Assembly: GCA_900554495.1 (NCBI GenBank)
Contig: USHR01000118.1
Location: 1 to 5,671, forward strand
From: an uncultured Collinsella sp.
Lineage (GTDB): Bacteria; Actinomycetota; Coriobacteriia; Coriobacteriales; Coriobacteriaceae
Reading direction: 5' to 3'
DNA length: 5,671 nt
Both the position numbers and the translations under genes were made by a program. Below the pieces are notes generated by a model, which ran no database searches, was not told where the DNA came from, and saw only the letters and a list, made by a program, of their open reading frames with translations. Numbering within the stretch: position 1 is the stretch's first letter; each line of letters begins with the position of its first letter. Positions 1-5,531 of the stretch are shown piece by piece.

Positions 1-30
1 GCCGCGCCCCGCAGTGCCCGCTTCCCCCGA

Positions 31-52
31 GAACAATTATCAGTGCAGGTAG
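31..52 (+). repeat. Short dispersed repeat, copy 1
   Basis: This 22-nt stretch matches 1387-1408 at 19 of 22 positions, including an identical 3' block tcagtgcaggtag. In both places a copy of the 71-bp palindrome follows on the same strand, 130 nt later here and 21 nt later in copy 2. It therefore looks like one end of a larger modular intergenic element whose interior varies. No function can be read from it. Confidence 0.6.
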
Positions 53-182
53 AAGGCCTGTCGATTTTCGAAAAAGGCGGTCATGGTTGGCCTCATCGAG
101 TTAAACGTAGTAGATGGCCCCTTTTCGTGGCGGACCATCAAACGAACGCCGACGCTTGTGCTGTAGCCGCTCCGATCATTCG

Positions 183-253
183 TAAGTTGCGGTGGAATAG
201 TTCCTAAACTCGACTACTCAAGGCTAAAACCGGAACTATATCACCGCAACTTA
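183..253 (+). repeat. 71-bp palindromic repeat, copy 1
   Basis: Two 22-nt arms (183-204 and 232-253) are inverted copies matching at 20 of 22 positions. They begin taagttgcggtg and end caccgcaactta, around a 27-nt loop. Copy 2 at 1430-1500 has the same total length and loop length; its left arm is identical (25 nt, counting one flanking base on the left and two on the right) and its right arm differs at one base. Loop sequences are mostly different, so the arms are the conserved part. The repeat lies 53 nt past the stop codon of the leftward regulator gene and could fold in its 3' UTR, but no T-run follows, so it is not a standard terminator. Possibilities are a REP/MITE-type element or an RNA-stabilising hairpin. 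Confidence 0.9.
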
Positions 254-306
254 GGAGGGATGGGCGGGGGAGTACTAGTTGGTTGTTGCTGTCGGACTGG
301 GATGGT

Positions 307-1245
307 TTAGGCTCGCTTGCGATGCTTCCATTGTTTACGGCACCAACGCATGAGTGCTTTTACGACCGGGATGGTGATGAGGATTACCCAGGCGGGATTG
401 GGCTGCCCCAGGCAGAGCCACATGTAGAGGAACCATGCCTCGGCACTAACTGAATAGACGACATCGATCAGCTTAGATAAGTGGCGTTGGTCGATAAAGC
501 CGCCAAGCGCGTAATAGACGGGAATCAGAAAGACGAGGAAGAGTCCCGTAGCCCATGTGCCGTAAACGATGCCGAGCACCAGATAGGCGAGGGCGACAAG
601 CGCGGGGAAGGGGAATTTGTTCCATGCACGTCCGACCTTGGTGCGGAAATGCTTGCCATGATGGTCGAGCTTGTCGCGTGCTTCCTTCCAGCTGGAAAAC
701 GTCTCGCCGTCGATGGTGACGGTGCCGTCGTCATTGGTGTGCACGCTATGTCCATCGTCCTCAAGCGTATCGATATGCAATCCGCCTGGCCCCACGTGGA
801 CCTCTTTACCCTTGCGCTCGTTAGCCACATGGATGCCACTCCAACCAACATGAACCTCTTCGCCCTTGTTGGGATCAATAACGTGGATGCCGCGCGCGAG
901 GGAAATATCGACAAGTGGCTTATCGCTGCAATCAGCGTGCTCAGTAGAAGCCTCAGCCTCTTCAGCCTTATCTGAAGCTTTGGTGCCGGCGTCGCTGCCC
1001 TGCGCCTCATCATCAGCTTGCGAGTCATCAGCGCTAGCCACCGCCTCCCCATACAGCAGCTCATCCAGCGACACGCCATACAGCGCGGCGAGCGCAATAA
1101 GGTTATCGGTATCGGGCGAGGATTCGCTGCGCTCCCATTTACTGACAGCCTGACGACTCACGCCCAGCTGGGCGGCAAGCGCCTCCTGAGAAAGCCCGGC
1201 AGCCTTGCGGCGATCAACGAGCCGCTGCGCCATCGCAAGATCCAT
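307..1245 (-). CDS. XRE-family helix-turn-helix regulator with C-terminal membrane domain
   Basis: A 312-residue protein. Residues about 5-64 form an XRE/Cro-type DNA-binding domain (LSQEALAAQLGVSRQAVSKW, then a SPD turn and LYGVSLDELL). Residues about 66-113 are an acidic Ala/Glu/Asp linker. Residues 119-170 carry an 18-residue repeat: GIHV at 119 and 137, GLHI at 155, EVHVG at 130 and 148. After a charged stretch, about four hydrophobic segments follow (roughly 214-231, 232-250, 258-279, 283-300), ending in a basic tail. The layout implies a membrane-tethered transcription factor, with the cytoplasmic N-terminus binding DNA and the repeat and membrane parts perhaps sensing envelope state; the signal and targets are unknown. 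The start at 1245 is preferred over an in-frame ATG at 1260 because AAAGGAA sits 6 nt upstream of 1245 while nothing similar precedes 1260. The gene stands alone, bracketed by the two 71-bp palindromes. Regulator call is firm; the membrane role is inferred. Confidence 0.9.
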   Translation of the reverse strand: MDLAMAQRLVDRRKAAGLSQEALAAQLGVSRQAVSKWERSESSPDTDNLIALAALYGVSLDELLYGEAVASADDSQADDEAQGSDAGTKASDKAEEAEASTEHADCSDKPLVDISLARGIHVIDPNKGEEVHVGWSGIHVANERKGKEVHVGPGGLHIDTLEDDGHSVHTNDDGTVTIDGETFSSWKEARDKLDHHGKHFRTKVGRAWNKFPFPALVALAYLVLGIVYGTWATGLFLVFLIPVYYALGGFIDQRHLSKLIDVVYSVSAEAWFLYMWLCLGQPNPAWVILITIPVVKALMRWCRKQWKHRKRA

Positions 1246-1250
1246 AACAG

Positions 1251-1257
1251 TTCCTTT
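1251..1257 (-). promoter_or_regulatory. Ribosome binding site fixing the regulator start
   Basis: On the minus strand AAAGGAA lies with its AGGA core 6 nt before the ATG at 1245. This supports the shorter 312-residue product. The ATG at 1258-1260 would itself overlap this site and is preceded only by ggtcaccac, which is not Shine-Dalgarno-like. Confidence 0.75.
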
Positions 1258-1300
1258 CATGTGGTGACCGTAATCGAATGAGCCGAGTATGCCGAGAACA

Positions 1301-1366
1301 ACCGGTAGCGACCACCATTTCTAGTTAGAATCTGCCCCAACCCTACCGCAACTACCGGTAGCAACC
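1301..1366. repeat. Direct repeat pair accggtagc(g/a)acc
   Basis: Positions 1301-1313 and 1354-1366 match at 12 of 13 bases and are spaced 53 nt apart. The second contains a 10-bp palindrome, ctaccggtag (1352-1361). They lie 56 and 109 nt upstream of the regulator start codon. They could be operator half-sites, perhaps for autoregulation, or simply internal repeats of the intergenic element; the sequence does not decide between these. Confidence 0.4.
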
Positions 1367-1386
1367 CCTAACGACCAGCCATTTCA

Positions 1387-1408
1387 GGACAAATGTCAGT
1401 GCAGGTAG
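1387..1408 (+). repeat. Short dispersed repeat, copy 2
   Basis: Partner of 31-52 (19 of 22 identical, including tcagtgcaggtag). It is followed 21 nt later by copy 2 of the 71-bp palindrome, so the two modules occur in the same order and orientation on both sides of the regulator gene. Confidence 0.6.
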
Positions 1409-1429
1409 CAGCCAAGAGCTCCCACTCAG

Positions 1430-1500
1430 TAAGTTGCGGTGGAATAGTTCCTAGTTTCAGCCATTTGCGGGCTATGCAGGAACTATTTCACCGCAACTTA
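1430..1500 (+). repeat. 71-bp palindromic repeat, copy 2
   Basis: Arms 1430-1451 and 1479-1500 are inverted copies matching at 21 of 22 positions, with a 27-nt loop. It lies in the same orientation as copy 1 (183-253), 1247 bp away. Neither copy shows an obvious target-site duplication at its edges. This copy is about 185 nt upstream of the regulator start and about 180 nt beyond the phosphofructokinase stop. The better arm match here than in copy 1 fits selection for, or recent formation of, the paired structure. Confidence 0.9.
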
Positions 1501-1528
1501 ATTTCAGACCAGGCACCCGCAGCAAGAA

Positions 1529-1688
1529 GACGAATAACCTCGGCGAGTATGTAAACGCAGGACCCTCCGACCCCGCCCGACGATTTCGATTGGCGACCTT
1601 TGACGGAGTCAAGGGAGGAGCCAAATCGAAATACGTCGGGCGGGGTCGGAGGGCCCGATGGGATAGATTTCGGCCGAGGCTATTCGTC
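1529..1688. repeat. Large nested inverted repeat at the 3' end of pfk
   Basis: An inner stem pairs 1563-1582 with 1634-1653 over 20 perfect bp (arm starts ccctccgaccccgcc). After a one-base bulge it continues with atttcgatt (1583-1591) against aatcgaaat, then ggc/gcc, and near the tip a weaker cctttgac/gtcaaggg pairing around gga. Outside it, 1529-1544 pairs with 1673-1688 at 15 of 16 bases (gacgaata then cctcgg), separated from the inner stem by 18 and 19 nt. The right outer arm contains the last codons and TAG of pfk, so the left arm is an inverted copy of the gene end. No T-run follows on either strand, so it is not a classical intrinsic terminator, although a very stable hairpin here could protect or end the pfk mRNA. 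Confidence 0.85.
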
Positions 1689-2759
1689 GCCGAAGCTGAT
1701 GCCCAACGCCTTGGCCTCGCGTACCAGGTCGCTCTGGGGATCGACATACTTGAGCTTGCCGGCGACATCCTCGAGCGGCATGTGGCACATCTTGCCGTCA
1801 CGCAGGGCAATCATGTAGCCAAACTCGCCGCGTAGGCAGCCGAGAGCCGCCTCGACGCCGCACTGGGTCGCAAAGATGCGGTCCTGGGCGTCGGGCTGGC
1901 CGCCGCGCTGCGTGTGGCCGGGGATGGCGACGCGGGTCTCGCGACCGGTCTTGGCCTCGATCTCCTTGGCGATGTCGTACACGATTGACGGGCTCGTGCG
2001 CTCGGCGAGCTTCTTCTTGTACTCCTTCTTGGGCAGCGCCGCGTCCTCCTTGGAGATAGCGCCCTCGGCGACGGCCACGATAGTAAAGCGGCTGCCGGTC
2101 TCCATGCGATGCTCGATGGTCTTGATGACGTTATCCATGTCGTAGGGAATCTCGGGAATCAAGATGACATCTGCGCCGCCCGCGACGCCGGCATACAGCG
2201 GAATCCAGCCAACCTTGTGACCCATGATCTCGATAACGAACACGCGGCCGTGACTTGAGGCGGTGGTGTGAATGTCGTCGATGCACTTGGTAGCGACGTC
2301 GATGGCGCTCGTAAAGCCAAACGTCAACTCGGTGCCCCAGGTGTCGTTATCGATGGTCTTGGGCAGGGCGATAACGTTGAGGCCCTCTTCGCGCAGGCGG
2401 TTGGCGGTCTTGGTGGAGCCGTTGCCGCCCAGCATAAACAGGCAGTCGAGCTGCAACTTATGATAGGTGTGGACCATTGCCGGCACCTTCTCGACGCCGT
2501 CGGCCTCGGGAGTGTCCAGGCGCTTGAATGGCGTACGGCTCGTGCCCAGAATGGTGCCGCCGCGGGTGAGGATGCCGCTAAAATCGGCGGGAGTCATGAC
2601 ACGGAATCTGCTGTAGATAAGGCCCTGGTAGCCGTCCTCAAAACCATAGATCTCGATAGGCTCTTCGCTGTTGGTCATAAGCGTTTTGACAATGCCGCGC
2701 ATGGTGGCGTTGAGTGCCTGGCAGTCGCCGCCACTGGTAAGAAGACCGATCCTAAGCAT
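1680..2759 (-). CDS. pfkA: 6-phosphofructokinase
   Basis: Phosphorylates fructose 6-phosphate to fructose 1,6-bisphosphate, the committing step of glycolysis, in the cytoplasm. The 359-residue protein shows the family motifs: TSGGDC at 8-13, LNATMRG at 16-22, GGTILGTSR at 67-75, GGNGS at 111-115, PKTIDND at 133-139 with the catalytic Asp137 (E. coli Asp127), Arg172, GGADVILIPEIP at 194-205, VAEG at 230-233 and GHTQRGG at 281-287. Gly114 (E. coli Gly104) favours ATP over pyrophosphate; Lys134 (E. coli Gly124) is the residue seen in pyrophosphate enzymes and in ATP-dependent actinobacterial ones. Asn113 replaces the usual Asp103, and MGHKVGW replaces MGRHAGW, losing an Arg. E. coli allosteric Arg21 is kept and Arg25 is Lys. 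ATP is the likelier donor, not proven. The start is supported by GGAAGGA with 6 nt spacing from the AAGGA core. Transcribed with, or from its own promoter downstream of, the hydrolase gene. Confidence 0.95.
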   Translation of the reverse strand: MLRIGLLTSGGDCQALNATMRGIVKTLMTNSEEPIEIYGFEDGYQGLIYSRFRVMTPADFSGILTRGGTILGTSRTPFKRLDTPEADGVEKVPAMVHTYHKLQLDCLFMLGGNGSTKTANRLREEGLNVIALPKTIDNDTWGTELTFGFTSAIDVATKCIDDIHTTASSHGRVFVIEIMGHKVGWIPLYAGVAGGADVILIPEIPYDMDNVIKTIEHRMETGSRFTIVAVAEGAISKEDAALPKKEYKKKLAERTSPSIVYDIAKEIEAKTGRETRVAIPGHTQRGGQPDAQDRIFATQCGVEAALGCLRGEFGYMIALRDGKMCHMPLEDVAGKLKYVDPQSDLVREAKALGISFGDE

Positions 2760-2778
2760 GATGAATCCTTCCGGGCAA

Positions 2779-2843
2779 GTTATAACATGCGCATAAGTTT
2801 ACCCCCGCACACTGTTGATACGGGGTAAAACGTGTTAGCTCAA
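2779..2843 (-). promoter_or_regulatory. Candidate pfk promoter elements
   Basis: Two weak options on the minus strand. TTGAGC (2838-2843) and TATCAA (2815-2820) are 17 nt apart, each matching consensus at 4 of 6. Alternatively TGTTATAAC (2779-2787) is an extended -10 with TATAAC matching at 5 of 6, but it would leave only about a 12-nt leader before the start codon. Either would let pfk be expressed independently of the hydrolase gene. Confidence 0.3.
2798..2829. promoter_or_regulatory. Stem-loop or operator upstream of pfk
   Basis: Perfect 8-bp inverted arms, tttacccc (2798-2805) and ggggtaaa (2822-2829), are separated by 16 nt in the 139-nt gap between the hydrolase and pfk genes, about 40-70 nt upstream of the pfk start. 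It overlaps the candidate promoter at 2815-2843, so a dimeric repressor site is plausible. No T-run follows on either strand, which argues against a terminator. Confidence 0.4.
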
Positions 2844-2898
2844 GCGTATGGAAATGTAAATAACGTCAGGCGAGCGTAAGGCCGACGGGCCTGGCTCC

Positions 2899-3984
2899 TT
2901 ACAGTGCGAAGGCGTCGACGTCGCCCCAGTGGCGGCGCAGCGTAATAGCGGCGGCGGGTTCGGTATTGTCAAAGACGACCGACCATTGCGTATTGCTGGT
3001 GATGTCTTCCGGATTGGGCTCTTGCGCTGCAGCGCGCAAGGCTTCCCAGACAATCGTTTCGTCCTGGGCACCGACATGGGCGTCAAGGACATCGGCGATT
3101 GCGACGGCGCGCTCTTTGCCATGGCCCATCTCGCCATTCTTTTGGTTGGGCAGCACTTCGTCGCCATAGCAGGCGTAGAAATTCGTAACCTGGCGTACGG
3201 GAGTCGCTTTGAAAGCACGGTCCGGATCGCGCGGATCCCACTCTACTACGTGCGCGTCACCGGCGGCGTCGTTGATAAAGAAGTGGTAATCGCGTCCTGC
3301 CATGGCGTGCATGTCGTAGGCGGAAAGCAGGTCGACAGCTTCTTGCGTGGTGGCGGCACGGTCGAGCACCAGACGGATGGCGAGCGAGGTATTGATGACG
3401 GGGCGTTGCGTGTCCTGGTCACAGGGCTTGGAATCCAGGGTGAGTACGGCAATGGACACGCCGCATTCGTTAACACCGTCGAGCTGGGCAAACGGGCCCA
3501 TGAGTGCCGCGGCGCGTCCGGCGACGGAGTCAAGCGGAGTGTTATCGCCCAGGTTGTTAAGGGCGGCAAGCCCGATGGAAGCATAGCCGCCGCGTGGGTG
3601 ATTGCGCACCAGCAGCGCCGAGGTGTCGTCCTTAAAGTCGTAATTGCGACCGGTGCGCACGCGGCCTTCGGCATCTACGGCGACAAAAGCGCTGCAGGCA
3701 AACTGGGGCGCCTGGACATGTGCCGGCACACCGGGCAGCACCTGCGCCACCACGGCATCGATGTAGGCCTGGTCGTCGCGCACGCCAGCGGCGATGATGC
3801 GATCGAGATCGTAGTCGTAGGCGATGTCGATTGCGTACAGGTCATAGCCATCCGCGTAGCCGGTCAAGCGTTTGAGCGACGCGGCGGACTTGATTTGCTT
3901 GTGATAAACGATACCGGTGGCAGCGGCAAGGCCGACGGCGACTCCCGCGACACCGCAGGTGATGGCAATGTTACGTGGCTTCAT
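2899..3984 (-). CDS. Linear amide C-N hydrolase (choloylglycine hydrolase-like), membrane-anchored or exported
   Basis: A 361-residue Ntn-type cysteine amidase. Residues 1-27 have a basic start (K2, R4) and an Ala/Gly/Val-rich hydrophobic stretch, read as an export signal or anchor. About 70 residues of pro-region follow, then FACSAF (95-100) and GRNYDF (112-117). Cys97, Arg113 and Asp116 have spacings of 16 and 19, the same as Cys2, Arg18 and Asp21 of bile salt hydrolases. DGVNECG (169-175), VTN (266-268) and Arg292 are probable matches to other conserved active-site positions. Cys97 would become the N-terminal nucleophile only after cleavage between Ala96 and Cys97, as in acylases with a pro-region; classical bile salt hydrolases lack this region. 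The substrate cannot be read: bile salts, N-acyl amino acids and other acyl amides are all possible. The start is supported by AGGAG 5 nt upstream. It diverges from the M18 gene and lies 139 nt upstream of pfk. Confidence 0.88.
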   Translation of the reverse strand: MKPRNIAITCGVAGVAVGLAAATGIVYHKQIKSAASLKRLTGYADGYDLYAIDIAYDYDLDRIIAAGVRDDQAYIDAVVAQVLPGVPAHVQAPQFACSAFVAVDAEGRVRTGRNYDFKDDTSALLVRNHPRGGYASIGLAALNNLGDNTPLDSVAGRAAALMGPFAQLDGVNECGVSIAVLTLDSKPCDQDTQRPVINTSLAIRLVLDRAATTQEAVDLLSAYDMHAMAGRDYHFFINDAAGDAHVVEWDPRDPDRAFKATPVRQVTNFYACYGDEVLPNQKNGEMGHGKERAVAIADVLDAHVGAQDETIVWEALRAAAQEPNPEDITSNTQWSVVFDNTEPAAAITLRRHWGDVDAFAL

Positions 3985-4145
3985 GACGGCTCCTCTCGTC
4001 CTGTTAGCGCAATTGTCGCAAAAGGAGCGCGGGCATGATGGCTCAACTTGGTGAGTGGCGCGGAATTAAGCACGGAATGAAGAGTGCGGCGCTGGCGTGG
4101 CGGGGTATGCTGGAGGGGACCATCAACCCAGCGAAAGGGGAGAGC
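3985..4145. promoter_or_regulatory. Divergent intergenic region between the hydrolase and M18 genes
   Basis: This 161-nt gap must hold promoters for both flanking genes unless the M18 gene starts at 4035. On the plus side there is an AGGAG at 4023-4027 placed 7 nt before an in-frame ATG (4035), and a second site, AGGGGAG at 4136-4142, before ATG 4146. On the minus side AGGAG (3990-3994) serves the hydrolase. I find no -35/-10 pair good enough to mark. Confidence 0.35.
4136..4142 (+). promoter_or_regulatory. Ribosome binding site chosen for the M18 start
   Basis: AGGGGAG lies 3 nt (5 nt from its AGGGG core) before ATG 4146. Starting there leaves 22 residues before LIDFIEACPS, the normal N-terminal length in M18 enzymes; the alternative ATG at 4035 would add 37 residues with no counterpart that I know of in the family. 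Confidence 0.6.
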
Positions 4146-5531
4146 ATGACGGATCAGGAAACGCCCAAGCGCGCGCATGTGACGGCCGATGATATCGAGG
4201 CCGCCAACGATCTTATCGACTTTATCGAGGCATGCCCCAGTATGCTCCATACGGCGGCGACCATTATGGCCGAGCTCGATGAGGCGGGCTTTACCTACCT
4301 GCCCGAGAATGCGGCGTGGGACATCGAACCGGGCGGGCGTTATTACACGCAGCGCAACACCTCGAGCGTTGTTGCCTTTAAGGTGGGCGAGGACCTGGCC
4401 GCGACGTGGGGCGAGGACGGCGTCGCCGGTGACTATCATTTTCAGCTCACGGCGTCGCACAGCGATTCGCCGACGTTTAAGGTCAAGGCCGTGCCCGAAC
4501 TCGACGGCGCGGGCGAGACGCTGCGCCTGAACACCGAGGCCTACGGCGGCATGATCGACTATACCTGGTTCGACCGCCCGCTGGCGCTCGCGGGCCGCGT
4601 GCTGGTACGCGAGGGCGACCGTATCGAGAGCCGCCTGCTTGCTACCGAGCGCGAGGTCGCTATCATTCCGAGCCTTGCCATCCACATGAACCGCGGCGTT
4701 AACGAGGGCTTTGCTCCCAACCGAGCCGTCGACCTGTGCCCGCTCATCAGCGCCGGCGAGCTTAAACAGGGAGATTTTGACGTACTGATCGCTGACGAAC
4801 TGGACGTTGAACCCGAGCAGATCCTAGGTCGCGATCTGTTCCTGGTCAATCGTCAGGATGCGCGCATTTGGGGCTGGGCCGACGAGTTTATCTCGACGCC
4901 CAAGCTCGACGACCTGGCCTGCGCTTACACCTCGCTGCAGGCATTTTTGGGTGCCGAGAATGCGCATGACATCTCGGTCTTTTGCTGCTTTGATAACGAG
5001 GAGGTTGGCTCCGAGACCAAGCAGGGCGCCATGTCGACGTTCTTGGCCGACGCGCTGCGCCGCATCAACGGATCGCTGGGCTTTGACGACGAGTCGTACC
5101 ATCGCGCACTTGCCGCCTCGATGCTTGTAAGCTGCGACAATGCACATGCCGTGCACCCCAACCATGCCGAGAAGTGCGATGCCCGCAATCAGGTGGTACT
5201 CAACGGCGGCATCGTCATCAAGGAGGCCGCCAACCAGCACTACTGCACCGACGCCTTTAGCCGCGCGGTGTTCCAGGCCATTTGCGATGACGCCGACGTG
5301 CCCACGCAGGCCTTTGCCAACAAGAGCGATATGGCCGGCGGTTCTACCCTGGGCAATCTGTCCAATATGCAGGCGAGCATGCATGCCGTGGACGTGGGCC
5401 TGCCGCAGCTTGCCATGCACTCGAGCTACGAGACCGGCGGCGTGCGCGACGTGATGTACGCTATCCGCGCCCTCACCGCCTTCTACGAGCGCAACCTAAC
5501 CATCAACGGCGCCGAAAGTGTGGAGCTCTAA
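4146..5531 (+). CDS. apeB: M18 family zinc aminopeptidase
   Basis: A cytosolic metallo-aminopeptidase that trims N-terminal residues from peptides; characterised relatives prefer Asp and Glu and form large tetrahedral dodecamers. The 461-residue length is typical. All expected metal and catalytic positions are present: His105 in ASHSDSP (103-109), Asp255 in KLDDL, Glu285-Glu286 in FDNEEVGSE (282-290), Asp331 in SCDNAHAVHPNH (329-340) and His425 in MHSSYE (424-429). NKSDMAGGSTLGN (392-404) is the conserved glycine-rich segment near the C-terminus. The N-terminal LIDFIEACPS and AELDEAGF blocks place it in the DNPEP/ApeB branch and not the ApeA branch; the symbol follows that branch only. It is transcribed alone, away from the hydrolase gene, and ends at an intrinsic terminator. 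An in-frame ATG at 4035 with its own ribosome site is an alternative start giving 498 residues. No missing residues or frameshifts are seen. Confidence 0.94.
   Translation: MTDQETPKRAHVTADDIEAANDLIDFIEACPSMLHTAATIMAELDEAGFTYLPENAAWDIEPGGRYYTQRNTSSVVAFKVGEDLAATWGEDGVAGDYHFQLTASHSDSPTFKVKAVPELDGAGETLRLNTEAYGGMIDYTWFDRPLALAGRVLVREGDRIESRLLATEREVAIIPSLAIHMNRGVNEGFAPNRAVDLCPLISAGELKQGDFDVLIADELDVEPEQILGRDLFLVNRQDARIWGWADEFISTPKLDDLACAYTSLQAFLGAENAHDISVFCCFDNEEVGSETKQGAMSTFLADALRRINGSLGFDDESYHRALAASMLVSCDNAHAVHPNHAEKCDARNQVVLNGGIVIKEAANQHYCTDAFSRAVFQAICDDADVPTQAFANKSDMAGGSTLGNLSNMQASMHAVDVGLPQLAMHSSYETGGVRDVMYAIRALTAFYERNLTINGAESVEL

Larger units (their letters stand above)
1..306. other. Gene-poor, repeat-bearing intergenic stretch
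   Basis: No recognisable gene lies here. It holds a short repeat (31-52) and a 71-bp palindrome (183-253), each with a partner copy upstream of the neighbouring regulator gene. Plus frame 1 is open from the window edge to a stop at 205-207 (68 codons, start not visible). A second plus frame is open from 53 to 310 except for one TAG at 164-166; within it, an ATG at 83 preceded by AAAAAGG could give a 27-residue peptide. Overlapping open frames that run through a palindrome suggest repeat sequence, not a conserved protein, but a truncated gene entering from the left cannot be excluded. No tRNA, and no terminator with a T-run, is visible. Confidence 0.6.
1246..1679. other. 434-nt non-coding gap upstream of the regulator and downstream of pfk
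   Basis: Contents from right to left: most of the nested inverted repeat (1529-1688), the 71-bp palindrome copy 2 (1430-1500), the short repeat copy 2 (1387-1408), and two accggtagc boxes (1301, 1354). The regulator's promoter must lie here, but I cannot pick a convincing -35/-10 pair. A 53-codon plus-strand frame with an ATG at 1393 (stop 1552-1554) passes through the palindrome. Its only Shine-Dalgarno-like sequence, AGGA, is just 3 nt from the ATG, so I do not call it a gene. The block 1300-1500 may be a single dispersed repeat. Confidence 0.6.

Noticed and set aside
83..166. 27-codon plus-strand frame with a fair ribosome site
   Set aside because: Lies within the repeat-bearing gap, overlaps another open frame and has no recognisable product.
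1258..1260. Upstream ATG as start of the regulator
   Set aside because: No ribosome site before it, whereas the ATG at 1245 has a well-placed AAAGGAA.
183..1500. CRISPR array or composite transposon
   Set aside because: Only two palindromes, 1.2 kb apart, with a regulator gene between and no transposase, cas gene or regular spacers.
1393..1554. 53-codon plus-strand frame through palindrome copy 2
   Set aside because: Low complexity of evidence: weak, too-close Shine-Dalgarno, lies inside a repeat, and no family resemblance. Kept only as a finding about the repeat.
2268..2828. 186-codon plus-strand open frame opposite pfk
   Set aside because: Antisense to conserved phosphofructokinase motifs, with no recognisable domain or family motif.
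2876..2902. Possible terminator of the hydrolase gene (gtaagg/ccttac and aggcc/ggcct pairings)
   Set aside because: Stems are short and compete with each other, and no T-run follows on the minus strand.
3952..3966. Lipoprotein signal at Cys10 of the hydrolase
   Set aside because: The residues before the Cys (A-I-T) do not fit a lipobox, and the Cys comes before most of the hydrophobic stretch.
2929..4038. 369-codon plus-strand open frame opposite the hydrolase gene
   Set aside because: It is antisense to a gene with clear active-site motifs; its translation has no recognisable domain and arises from GC-rich codon bias.
3981..4685. 234-codon minus-strand open frame over the M18 gene start
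   Set aside because: It overlaps the well-supported M18 gene and the hydrolase ribosome site, and shows no recognised motif; antisense shadow.
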